This document shows positions 24,291 through 35,592 of a DNA stretch of 64,000 nucleotides, in pieces. Numbering within the stretch: the stretch's first letter is position 1; each line of letters starts with the position of its first letter. Origin of the DNA: Symsagittifera roscoffensis (taxonomy: Eukaryota; Xenacoelomorpha; Acoela; Convolutidae); contig NC_087062.1 of the NCBI RefSeq assembly GCF_963678635.1, forward strand, positions 42,610,395-42,674,394. The letters run 5' to 3'. The position numbers were made by a program, and so were the translations under genes. The notes under the pieces are model-generated. The model searched no databases. It was not told the origin of the DNA and was given only the letters and a program-made list of their open reading frames with translations.

Positions 24291-24620
24291 CTAACAAACC
24301 CAGTTAGCAACGAACGTCGGTAATTTATAAATGAAGCGAAAGAGTCTTAAAAACGTGGCGTTTTCGCTCCCGATGAAAGTGAGGGCTACAGTGAATGAGA
24401 GTGCCCGTATTAAGTTTTTCATCAAACGAGATGCCATCAAGGCTGCCTGCAATTTCATATTCAGCTTGGACAAAACCTTCGTTTGTGCTATACCTACTTT
24501 ACGAAAAACCAATGTGTTTTTAGTCTTCTGAGACACAAAAATCAGGGCAAAAAGAAAACTACTCGCGCAAAACTTATCTTGCGCTCCATCGCCAAACATA
24601 TGGAGCTCACAATGATCAAA
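24291..24620 (-). pseudogene. Pao/BEL RNase H-like segment, decayed
   Basis: A 102-codon frame matches the Pao/BEL RNase H pattern. It has FGDGAQDKFCASS in place of the usual vDASe.ayaa, KVGIAQTKVLSKLNMKLQAAL in the place of the KtRvAPlk..tiPrLELqAA block, then FIGSENATFLR for the WtDS.tvL block and FVANWV for FVanRv. The catalytic residues DAS and TDS are altered, so it is dead. It lies upstream (sense) of the integrase remnant, in the correct order. Confidence 0.65.
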
Positions 24621-26469
24621 TGAATTATTGAAAAAGCCCCGGGAAAATACTACCTCTTCTAAGACATACGAAGTTGGAAACCACTCTATGAAATGCTTCC
24701 GGTTTGCTTCTCATGAGGTGTTATACAATTAATGCCCAGTTATGCAACAAAAAATCTGAAGAAGCAGGCGCGCCCTTGCGCATTAGGGAGCCAACAAACA
24801 ATTAGCGTCCAAGACCGCGGAAACAAAACCGAGAACACTTCGTTGCGTAACGGGTATTTGGAGCTCACGGTTAAATTCAAAACTAACAGCAAGAGAGACA
24901 CTTGCTTGATTCCACTTTAACGCTAACATAAGAGAATTAAAATGGTTTCTACAACTGGCCAGGTCCTCTGCTTTTGCAGTTACTTCAATTTAGGGATTTA
25001 AGTGTTATTCAACTGCAGGAATTTTACTACCAATTTTGGTGATATGGAATTTTCCGATTTTATTCAAGTTCACCAGGTTCTTGTTCCTTCTGTGCACGCA
25101 AAAACTCGGAATTTTTTTTAATGCTCATACTTTTCGATTTTTCTGTCAACCACTTACTGAGATTAAAGAAATTAAGGTAATATAATTTGAACTTGACCAT
25201 TTACGACAACCGAGAATTTTTTTTGGAAGCAATTGTTTAAAGCTCGACTCATGAAGGTAATTCTTTTCAGGTCGTCCTCAGATGACAACAATCGAAACAC
25301 ACCTACAACACTTGAAAAACATAAGCGAACTTCAAAATATTTTCTGGATGGTGAAACGCGGTTAAATTTTTCGAGGATGGCGTTTAAAGCGATTTGAGTT
25401 GGCCCAACTTTTTGTTCAAGGACCCATAGTCTTTACCTGTACATCCTTCCGGAATATACAAAATCCGCCAATGGCAACTTGGTTTTCTCATCTACTATGT
25501 TGTGCAAGGTATGTCAGCTTGACCTCATCCAGTAGCTTTCTCCAAACTGACCAATCTGTTCATGCCATTTCAACGCTTTTTCATCATACCTGGAAAGTTT
25601 CAGTTCGAGTAAAGAATCTTTACTGTTCGACGCCAGAACTTCGGCTTACTCTCAAACGAATAAAAATTGGAGTGGCAGATTGACTTAATACGAGACAGAT
25701 TGATGTACGCGCGATGCAACGGGATTCATAAAATGCGGCTGATCAACGGACGAGCAAAAATGATCTGATGCAATCAATGGTTGCGAGGGTACTTACTCGT
25801 GTGGTGCAGTGAAACAGTCAGTTGTTCCACCAAAATTGTACGCCAACGTTACGGGTTTCTGAGGCTCAACCGGTGTTACCGTTTCAATTACCTGCGTTGT
25901 CACATATGACATTAACAGGTTAAAACCTTCAGTGGTCGGCGTTGCAGTTGCAGAAAACCAAGATGCCAGGTGCAGATTATAGAACTGATGTAGGTGGGAT
26001 GAAATATAGGCAGTTATGTCAAAAGAGTTGCAGCATGAAGAAGTAAATCTAGATACGACGTTGATGAAGAGTGTTCAAAAATAGAGGACTTGGCAGCCTC
26101 AGCATTATTCCACTGATTTGCAACTGAAAACCGATGGGAGTGTAGTTCATTTTTGGTTTATAGTAGAAATAAATTTGCCTATATTAGGGTGTAAATCAGT
26201 GCCGGCAGCAACCGGCTTACAAGGCCCAGAAATAATGGGAGGGAGTTCAGCAGCACCATTCATCACTGTTTAAGACAAACCACGAGAGGGATGTTGTGCT
26301 GAACCGTATCTTATCCAGACGGAAATGCAGTTGGTTCGGTTACGGTCTCTACTATAATCAATATCGGCACAGTTTCCTATCAAATTTCTGTGAAGATAAC
26401 TGTTGTTTCCGTATCGGAGCTTTTCGGGTCAACATAGTCGCAGTCTTCCTTTCAATTCATCTCCATCTC
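24621..26469 (-). other. Interior of the Pao/BEL remnant, not resolved
   Basis: Protease and reverse transcriptase should lie here by order. I could not recognise their motifs in any minus-strand frame, so this part is either heavily decayed or rearranged. Confidence 0.35.
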
Positions 26470-26650
26470 TTTTGGCTTTAAAACTTTGCTATACTCCTAG
26501 CGGATTTGTTTTTCTTCCAACCTTTTCTTGATTTCCAGCTTCTGGTAATTCATTTCTATTAAGCGCATTGATGCTTGAATTTGTCTCTCGACCTCTTCTC
26601 TTCTCAACTTGCTCACAATATCTATTTTATCCGTTGACTGGGAGTCATTT
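26470..26650 (-). pseudogene. Possible Pao/BEL Gag N-terminal coiled coil
   Basis: A minus-strand frame with few stops reads as a charged coiled coil (RREEVERQIQASMRLIEMNY... KRLEEKQIR). Such K/E/R-rich helices are typical of Gag N-termini in Pao/BEL elements, and it lies at the upstream end of the remnant. Assignment is by position and composition only. Confidence 0.35.
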
Positions 26651-26769
26651 AGATGGTTTACTGTGACTTGAAAACTTGTTTGATGAGAACTTCGAAGTTT
26701 TTGAAGAGGCCACTTCCCCAGAACGCAGAGAAATGGGCCTCAAACCTATAAATCTATAATTATATCTAT

Positions 26770-27149
26770 TTAGGAATTTGACCCCCAGTCGACCCAAAGA
26801 CTCCCCCCTTTGTACTATTTTGAGACATCCATTTTTGGTGATGGACTCCAAAACTTTTCTAAAGCCGCGTTTGGCGCCAATATATACTACTTTCAGGTTG
26901 GAGCGTGCGCGGAATACACACAATTTTTCGTCAAAAACTTCCAAAAATTGCCTAAAAACGCTTTTTTGGCCTGTTTTTTCAAATTTTGCCTGCGGCGCAG
27001 AACGTTTTGTCAAAATGAGGTCTATATAGTCAGTTTAGGGGAGCTCAATGATCAATTTGTTTGACCTAAAAAAAGGTAGACAAAATTTTCCAAATTTTTT
27101 GAATGTCCGCCCCCCCCCCCCCCCCGAGAAAATCCTAGGTCCGCGCCTG
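26770..27149. mobile_element. Second copy of the GGGGCGGAT-end element (left end truncated)
   Basis: Aligns with 21,155-21,497: shared phrases include TCCATTTTTGGTGA, TTTGGCGCCAA, CCTAAAAACGCTTT and TGCGGCGCAGAA. It ends in a C18 run and GAGAAAATCCTAGGTCCG. A third fragment, the left end only (GGACGGATTTAGGGGGGG), starts at 27,164. Confidence 0.65.
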
Positions 27150-27199
27150 TATATATGTACATGGACGGATTTAGGGGGGGAGGGGGGCGATATAGGTTT

Positions 27200-28184
27200 A
27201 TATATAAAAATTAGCAGCTTGAAGTGGGGGCAATTACAGATTAATCAATCCAAATTTGGGTTGGGATTATCCACTGCAGAGCACCAAACATATCCATTCT
27301 TGCACGAATCACAACTTTCGACCGTGCTTTGAGTCCTTACAACGAGTGTTCATCCAAGAAGAAACCGCTACAATTTTGTGAAAAAATGGAGTCAACTGAA
27401 AGATGTCGTAACTTTTAATTACAAGCACAAAATGATGTAGTTCACTTCTATTCTACTAGTTGTTTGGATTCATTGCGTGATGAGAGAAAACTAAAAAGTT
27501 TCGCATGCAATGATTATCCTAAATTCGAAAAATATTTATTTTTCAAAAAAAGACAATCTAGATCTAGCAAAAGTTATAGATGACGCTAGCAGATTTTGTT
27601 TAGTTCTCAAATTAAAAAATTGATTGTTTGCAAATAAAGTAAAAGAAAACTAAAGTTTGAACAATATTCGATCTGCATGAGCCGAGGAAAAAATCTCAAT
27701 CATGTTTCCGAGCTAAGAACAATTATAATCAGGATTGCTCACATCATGACAAATCACTGAGTGATTTTATTGCTCTTTAAATAGTCTGGGTTTGTGAAAA
27801 CTTTTACCCTTGTTAACATGAGCATTCAATTGTTTTTTTTTCATAATTTCTGACAAATCTTCCCCCCACAAACATCAAAGAGCACATTGTGACATCTTTC
27901 GTATCAAATTAGGTGTTATTTGGATCATTTAATTTGCCCTAATTTTGTTTTTTAGAACTATCAAGTTTATAATTTAATTAATCTTTTTTTTCCTCAAAAT
28001 TTTTGTTTTGAGAACCATATTTTTTCCGACTTTCGAAGAAAAGATGAAGGATTTTGGACTCTGTGTGGTTTTTTGGACATACTTTTTTATCATCCAAATG
28101 ATATTTTTTACACCAGCTAAAAGATATTGACGTTCTAAGATCAAATATCAAATTGAAAAAGTATACTTCACTTAAGATCATTTT
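27200..28184. other. Gene-free left flank of E2
   Basis: No gene, RNA or repeat recognised. The last bases, CATTTT, border the 3' LTR. Confidence 0.55.
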
Positions 28185-28593
28185 TGAGTTATATCCTTGA
28201 GGTTAACTCATAGAGTAATTTCGGATAGGGTACACCGTCTGCTCGTCACGCCATCTTATTTTCCGCCGGATAGATTTGTGCAACTTCTTATTCTAATACC
28301 GATCCTAATCTTACTCTTATATCTACTAGTCTCAGGGTGTTTAACTAGTCTCTGCTAGGCTCAATAGATCTAGAGTATACTGGCTTATTGCAACTGCTGA
28401 ACTTCTCTTGGAGAGGTAACTTATTTCTAAGTTAAATTCAAATCTCTCTGGTGCTGAAATTACAAGAAATTTCAGCACTTACAAATAAGTGGGTTGTTAG
28501 TTAGATGGATTGTGATTGGTTAAAATTAAATATTTTACAGTGGTAAAATATCTAATTTATCCAATAATAAAATGTAGTTTAGATCAGGTTCCA
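28185..28593 (-). repeat. LTR L3 (3' LTR of E2)
   Basis: 409 bp, TGAGTTAT...GGTTCCA on the plus strand. The inner side CCCATCCGGGG is shared with E1. Immediately inside, the sense strand reads CCCCGGATGGG, a weak candidate polypurine tract. The hairpin is at 28,451-28,478. Confidence 0.85.
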
Positions 28594-30151
28594 CCCATCC
28601 GGGGTTTACAGAGTTTTTTAGAACTATCTTTCTTCTCTGCAATTTGAAGGATGGATGATGAACGTTGGTATTTGGCGAGCATCATTTTCTTATCCGGTTC
28701 CTCTTGAAGAAGAACGTTCCAGGACGCTGAAATCAGGGGTAGCAAATTGTTATTGCGTCATTGGACAACGATTGTGATTCCCAATGAAATCAATCCGATT
28801 TCAAAATGGTTCGCTATGTCAGGTTTTTCTGTATTAGTAGAGAACTGTTTTGTGTGCAGCTTCGTCTGGGAATGGCGTGAAGATCGTGTTTGGAAGGGAT
28901 GCCTTGTAACTCGGATCTGTACGTATACTTGAGCATCGAGGTGGTCATTGGTCTAGTTCAATGAAGTCCCTTTCTGCGAAGTCAAGTCGTACTCTAAATC
29001 TTGTGGACGGCATGTCGGTTGTGTTTAGCCATTCTTTTGTTCGAGTGTGATGGGATCATCTAGTCTTTGGATGTTCGTCTTTGTTGTTGTGTATGATCTA
29101 TTTGCTGCAAAGTATGATTTACATTCTATAAGTTTATGTTAATTTAGTTTTTTAATCATGAACTTAGTTAGTCGTTTTCACAAAAGCGTTTTGTTTTAGT
29201 TCAGTTATTTGGAAGAGTTACTCAGACTTGAGTACCTCTTATCAAAAATAGAAGTGTGGTCACAAAGCGTGGATGTAGCGCGGTGGGTTAGGCCGGCTAT
29301 AGAGCATGCTCAGGACGTCCTTCTCTGGTGGGTTAGGCCAGGAGTGGGAGTATGATTGCATGCTGTTTCTTTGAGAGGTCCTGTTTTGTGATAAGGTTTT
29401 ATGTTAGTTTTATGTTGGTCTTTCATATGTTTTTTTGGTTGTGTCCTTTTTTCAAAAATCAAATTGTTTTTGGTATGTGTTTGTATTGCGACTTTTTTGT
29501 ATTTAATTATTTTTTTCTTAGACTTTATAATAGTCTTCAAAAGAATATATTATCCAGTTTTAAGCTGGGTTAATCCGGTTTGGGTACCGTTGGTTTTCTT
29601 TTCTTAGTCATGCTGTTATTTTATGATTTGTTTTGTTTAGTAAGCTGCGTTGGTTAGTTTAGTTTAGTGTATAATTCCTTTCCAACCGGGTTAAAGGAAC
29701 GTTTGAAACTTGTTATCGTGTGTTAGAGTTGTTGATAGTGAAAGCGTGAAACTTAAAATCATTATTTAAACAATTCTTCGTGGGCGAGCTGTGCGAGTTT
29801 GGATAGAACTCTTGTTCGAATGAATGAAAATATTGAAAAAGTTAGTACTGCTTTCTCATTTCATTACTCTATTGCATAGAAATTGAATTTTACTGCTTTT
29901 GGGGAAGTTTAAAATTATAAATTTTCATCGTATTTTAACTTTACTGCTTCGTGGGGAAATAATTTATAAATGAAATTACTACATTGGGTATGAATTTTAC
30001 TGCATTATTTAGTGCGAAAGATTAATGAGTTCGAATATAATTTAACAAGTTTGTATTTTTATTTGTCTAAAAGAATAAATCAAACATTGATAGAAAATGG
30101 TTAGTACAAATTTAAATTTATTAGTTAAAAGTATGTCAAATTATATTTACC
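28594..30151 (-). other. E2 3' non-coding region
   Basis: Aligns along its length with E1 8,424-10,009. No shared reading frame. It holds the second full copy of the palindrome block (29,282-29,337). The last part (from 29,531) is the start of the 5,441-bp duplication and recurs at 34,972. Confidence 0.7.
29282..29337. promoter_or_regulatory. Conserved twin-palindrome block (E2)
   Basis: GGTGGGTTAGG at 29,282-29,292 and 29,327-29,337 flank GAGCATGCTC (29,302-29,311) and AGGACGTCCT (29,312-29,321). Both palindromes and both direct repeats are unchanged from E1 although the surrounding sequence has diverged. Confidence 0.45.
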
Positions 30152-31943
30152 TCAATCTTCTGGGAAAAAGCCGTGAGGGAAGATGTCGTGAATCATGTTT
30201 GATGTTGTTAATAATTTGGCTAGTATGCGTATGATGTTTTTAGTTTGTAGCAGTGGCCAAAGCAATTGAAGTGCCTTGATGGTGTTTAATTCTTCTGTGC
30301 CTACTGCAAACTCGTAAGGTGTGTTTTGCATGAGGTTATATATTTTATGATTATATTTAGTATTGTGAATGAATTCTAATATGGGTATTTCAATAGGCTG
30401 GATAAATTCATGCGGGATAAGGAAGGGTCTTGATTCTTTAGCATTGAAGGTCTTTGTGATGGGACAGAATATATACATTTGGGTAACTGGGTCATAGTTG
30501 CGGAGGATGCCGTGGAGGTTAGTATCTTTAATGCAATTTGTAAAATTAAGGAAAAATGGTGACGTGTATTTTGAGTTAAGAAACTGAAAACGGTGGTGAG
30601 GTTGTCCTGATGGGGTGTGTAAATCAAAATGATTTTGTATAAAACGATAAAATGTGTATGTGTGCGTTTGTTTAGTGCGTAACATAATATCGTGCGAACA
30701 GTGCAAATCGCGTTCCTGTGGTGAAAGAAAGTAAAAGGATAGTGAAAATAACTGAAATTTATCATAGAAGCTCTCGTATGCTTGAATATCAACTAGTGAT
30801 TCTGAATAATTTGATCATGCTTTCCATCAAAAATATTAAATGTAAATACATATGATGTTTTGATGAAAAAATTTTCTGTTATTTGCGGGTTTGCGAAGCG
30901 GTCTTCATCTAAAAATTGATCTTGATTAGGGCGGATGATATTATGATCGTAGTATTCTATTGCAAAATCGTTAGCTCGGGGTGCAGTGAATGTTTTTATT
31001 AATTTTTTATATCCAACGTAAGTAAATTGTCGAGGTGTTAGTGATGTGGTGAGTCTAGATAACATGTTTTTGTTCTTTTCGATACTGTCATGAATATTAG
31101 CTAATGGTAGGCAGAGGGGGTTAGTATAATTATAATAAGCTGTCCAATGAAGTGTTGGCATTAAAACGTACTCATCAACAAAATTGCGTGTGTCGTTAGT
31201 ATTGGTAGGTGTATTTAATGTATATTGCGGAAACGAGGGTAAGGTGATTTCAAGAAAATGTTTTGTGTTGGAGTGTTCTGGATAGTTAATATATTCGCGG
31301 GGTGTTCCGGGTTAGGTTGGGAATGGGTGATTTGGAAATTTTTGTTTAAAAGTGCGATAAGCTCGGTGAGTGCTGGTAGGTGTTTCGGTGGATGTGGATG
31401 ATTGTGCTAATGATGGAGTGTAAGCTGAGAAGGGTGTGGGGGTAGGTGGATTTGAGGATGTTATTGTGGATGATAGTTGATGTATTGTAAGGGTGTTGGG
31501 GTGTAATAATTGTTGTTGTAGAGTAATAAAATTATCAAGTTCTTGGGAAGTTTGGGGGGTATCTGGAAAATTATTATAGGATCTGTCGGAATGAAATGGA
31601 GAATAGGTTGGGGTTACTTGGGAATCATAAAAAGGAGTGGAAACGGATGGGAGGGTTGAAAAGGGGGTTTTGAAAAAACTGAGGAGTTGGTCTGGGTATA
31701 GGTAGAGGGAGATGGTTTGGAGTCTGCAAACTCGTCGGGGGTTTCTACATTAGAGTTATTAAATTGTGGGATAGTATGAAAAACTGAAATATCTGAGTTA
31801 GTATCAGAATTCGTGCTTGATGGTATATTAATAATTGGAAAATCGGGTGGTGGGAAAGCAAAAAGTTGGATTATTGGGATTTGAGTTTGGAGGTTGGCTG
31901 AGTGGGAATTTGAGCGATGGAGGGATCCAAATTGTCGGCTCAT
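30152..31943 (-). pseudogene. ORF-X of E2, copy D1 (unrecognised)
   Basis: The likely start is ATG at 31,941-31,943 (MSRQFGSLHRS), inside the env tail in another frame. An N-terminal region of about 250 residues rich in Pro, Ser, Thr, Asn is followed by about 350 residues of normal composition (for example RQFTYVGYKKLIKTFTAP and LEFIHNTKYNHKIYNL), ending FFPED. Breaks are a frameshift near 31,620, a TAA at 31,312-31,314 where E1 has Lys, and a one-base deletion near 30,804 that E1 lacks. No membrane segment or catalytic motif was seen. It could be a structural or accessory protein of the element. Function unknown. Confidence 0.5.
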
Positions 31944-34560
31944 CGTGGGCTAAAAAAAAATGATTATTTTGAGATTGAAAAGTGGTGGTGTGAGGTTGTT
32001 CTATAATTTGTTCATATGTATTATCATTTTGTGAATGATGTGTCATTATGTGTTGAATGGGACTTCGTGTTGTATTTGGTCTAGAATTTGGATTATTTGT
32101 GATTGCTAGGTTTCGGAAATTACGGGGAACTAATGATAATGGATGGTTTTGTGGTAAGGGTGGCAACTGTGTTGCGGTAGGTGTTATATCTATATTAATA
32201 TGTTCTTCTTGGTATGTGTTTTGTCTTGTGGATATTTTTGTGTTATATTCTTTTATTTGTGCATCTAGAAGTATTTTGTTAATTGATGATGAAAAAGTTC
32301 CAAAAAATCCTGCAAATAGTATGCGTGCTACACTTGCTTGTCGGTTTACTTGTGTGTGTATAGCGCATGTGTTATAGATTCCTTTTAACAGTGAGAAAAG
32401 AAATCCTATAAAATTAAACATGGCGTATAAGATAGTTAATTTTTATAAAATGTAATAGGGCCATCCTAGAAAAGCTAGGACTTCGTTCTATAAGGTGACA
32501 AAACTGAAAAAATTTATAGGTGAAATATCTTGTGGTCTGTTTTTTTTTCACCGTTTAAATATATGTAGTCCTTAATATCTTTAAAATATCCGTTATAATC
32601 TTGTGTATGAATGTCTGCAAATCCTGCGGTTTCGGCAAGTTTTCTTAAAATTTGGTCAATTGATTGTCGTTGTATTGTGTCCATTTGTGTTAATAATTCC
32701 TGAAACTGTTGTATTCTAATGTGATGTTGTATATCAGATTTAGAATATATTCCAATTGATTGTAAATCAATATTTGGATTACGAGCAATAGCTCTGATGC
32801 TTTCGGGTTCAAATTTTATGAGTGATTGCATTAATGTAGGGTATGGTGTAAGTAGATAGTATTTATCTTCATCAGGATTTAATTGTACTACATCGTGGCT
32901 ATTTTCTGATCCACATGGGACTGCGGTATCCCAAAAATATGTTCGTCTTGAAAGTGTATCGACAAAATGTACTTTATTTTTATAGAATATAGGGACTCTT
33001 TTATAACAACATTTGTCTTCAAAAACATAAAATGGTGATACTTTTTTGGTGCAAGTATAGAACCATAATATATTTCCTTCATAGTCAAGAACATTTGATC
33101 TGTTTCCTGATAATAAGTGTCCTGCCTAAGGTATTTTTAAAACTGCTAGTGCGAGTGATTGTAGGATTTGTGTTCTTTCCAATTCGCAAAGTTAATGAAG
33201 TGCTTCTAATTCAGAAAGTGACATTTCTTGAAAAATTGTTCTAATTGTGTATTTTAATTTCATGTCTAAAAGGATATCATAATGGATATTACCAAAATAG
33301 GTGCTATTCATTAGTGATAGTTCTTGTAACCGTGTGCTTTTACTGTCATATGATTTTAGTTTTCCACCAGGTTGACCTTTGCTTTTTAGAAAGTTAACTG
33401 GGACGTATGATGTTCCTTCATTTATAGGATGACTTGTGGCATAAGGGTCAAATTTTATTTTTCCAGTGGTCATGTCGAAACCTTTTTCGTATTCGACAAG
33501 TATTTCAGAGTATTGTATCTTATAAAGTGGATTTCTGTATTTACATGCAAATTCTGTTTCTTGATAGATTAGAAAACGTGTTAATTTATTTTCTATATCA
33601 TGGAATTTTCTAAAATCATTGCTCTGTTTACGAGATGGGTTTACTTGTTCGTATGGAATTGATTCTATAAAATAATTTCATGAAATTTGATCATTCGAGC
33701 GTGTATTTTTGCTACTTGAAATGTTGTGCATGTATCTTCGGGAAATCAAACAATTGTTGCTTGGGTCCTTGTTGTAGGGTCACAAAAACCTTGATCATTT
33801 TTGCAAGGTAATCTAATTCCTTGATAGATCATTGTGTTATCAGATAAATCTCGTGTGAGTTGTACTTTTTCGAGTTGTATTTTCCAATCGAAAAACATTA
33901 TTTCTTGATATCCTTTGTTTTTTGTGTCTGCTTTGCAGTTTGAGGGGTCATTTATTCCAATGTGTGGTATCCAGTGTTTATCGTGTATGTCATAAGTTAA
34001 TCTTCCGTGTGCGCTGTTATATGGGTTTTTTTCGTCTAATTTTATTTGTCCTTGATATTGTTCAAGTTCTGCCTGATGTACAGAATTGTCAAAGACTTGG
34101 AAATTTACTGTTTTTCTGTCTGTGGTTTTATTTCTTGTGATATTCATCTGAGTAATTCGTTTTTACAATCATCGGGATTTAGATGTAAAAGTCGTTCTAT
34201 ATTACTTTGGTAAAATGATTCGTGATCAAGTCGGATCTTATTTCCGTTGGAAACTTGTGAACAGTGTACTTTCTTTTCAGAAAATGTTGCTGTAAATTTA
34301 TATCCTGTGACTGTTGTTGCTCGTGCTTTTGAATTCAATGTTGCTATTACATTTGTAGTTTCTATAGCTTGTGGTTCTGTTTCGCATTGTGATTCTTGAT
34401 TTATGGCATGTTTGTGTAGTGTTTTTTGTTCGTTTTCTTCACAATCATAGTGTGTTACTAACAAATCCTGGGGTCCTGTGCAAGGAGAAGGATTTGTGTT
34501 TTGGTCTGAAAATATTATAAAAAAGATGTGTTGAAATGTTAATATTTTTAGAATATACAT
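31828..34560 (-). pseudogene. Envelope-like glycoprotein of E2, copy D1
   Basis: Starts at ATG 34,558-34,560 with a hydrophobic signal peptide (MYILKILTFQHIFFIIFS). The Cys-bearing ectodomain of roughly 680 residues contains several N-x-S/T sites (for example NITRNKT). A hydrophobic probable anchor near 32,380-32,440 and a Pro/Asn-rich tail end at TAA 31,828. Breaks: TGA with an ATGA-type overlap at about 34,144-34,147, TGA at 33,746-33,748 where E1 has Trp, and further stops in the membrane-proximal part. Retroviral-type Env proteins mediate attachment and fusion. Here that role is inferred from topology and gene order only. Confidence 0.55.
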
Positions 34561-34971
34561 GTGTATGATAATCCTGAGTATGGGTTATAAAATGTTATGG
34601 AACCAATTGTGTTTTTTGTATATCTAACGTAATTATTTATTACTTCAGTTGTTCTGAATGGTGGTGGTAGCGATTGAACTGTTATATTTGGTGGATTTAA
34701 TGGGTAGGGATGTTGAACAATATTGTTAAGTTTGATTGTGATTTCAAATTTGAACTGGAGACTATTTTGTTGAAGTATTTGAATATTGTGTTCTCGAATA
34801 TCTTCGTGGATATCTTGTCTATATTGTAGTCTATTGAGTGCCCAACTGTGGAGTCGGTTACTATCTTGATATTGTCCAAATAATGGGGGAGGTGCTACGA
34901 ATGTGTTCCAATCTAGTCGTAAAGGGGTATTTGATGAAGATTGTTCTCGATATCTAGCGTCGATATAATAG
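34548..34971 (-). pseudogene. ORF-P, 3' fragment in D1
   Basis: Only the C-terminal part of ORF-P is present, cut by the duplication junction at 34,971/34,972. Same sequence as 39,989-40,412 apart from one or two substitutions. Confidence 0.45.
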
Positions 34972-35592
34972 TAGTCTTCAAAAGAATATATTATCCAGTT
35001 TTAAGCTGGGTTAATCCGGTTTGGGTACCGTTGGTTTTCTTTTCTTAGTCATGCTGTTATTTTATGATTTGTTTTGTTTAGTAAGCTGCGTTGGTTAGTT
35101 TAGTTTAGTGTATAATTCCTTTCCAACCGGGTTAAAGGAACGTTTGAAACTTGTTATCGTGTGTTAGAGTTGTTGATAGTGAAAGCGTGAAACTTAAAAT
35201 CATTATTTAAACAATTCTTCGTGGGCGAGCTGTGCGAGTTTGGATAGAACTCTTGTTCGAATGAATGAAAATATTGAAAAAGTTAGTACTGCTTTCTCAT
35301 TTCATTACTCTATTGCATAGAAATTGAATTTTACTGCTTTTGGGGAAGTTTAAAATTATAAATTTTCATCGTATTTTAACTTTACTGCTTCGTGGGGAAA
35401 TAATTTATAAATGAAATTACTACATTGGGTATGAATTTTACTGCATTATTTAGTGCGAAAGATTAATGAGTTCGAATATAATTTAACAAGTTTGTATTTT
35501 TATTTGTCTAAAAGAATAAATCAAACATTGATAGAAAATGGTTAGTACAAATTTAAATTTATTAGTTAAAAGTATGTCAAATTATATTTACC

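Larger units (their letters stand above)
29531..34971. repeat. 5,441-bp tandem duplication, copy D1
   Basis: Starts at TAGTCTTCAAAAGAATAT. Every feature recurs exactly 5,441 bp later with no indel and only about eight substitutions seen by eye. It includes part of the 3' non-coding region, ORF-X, env and the 3' part of ORF-P. Confidence 0.95.
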
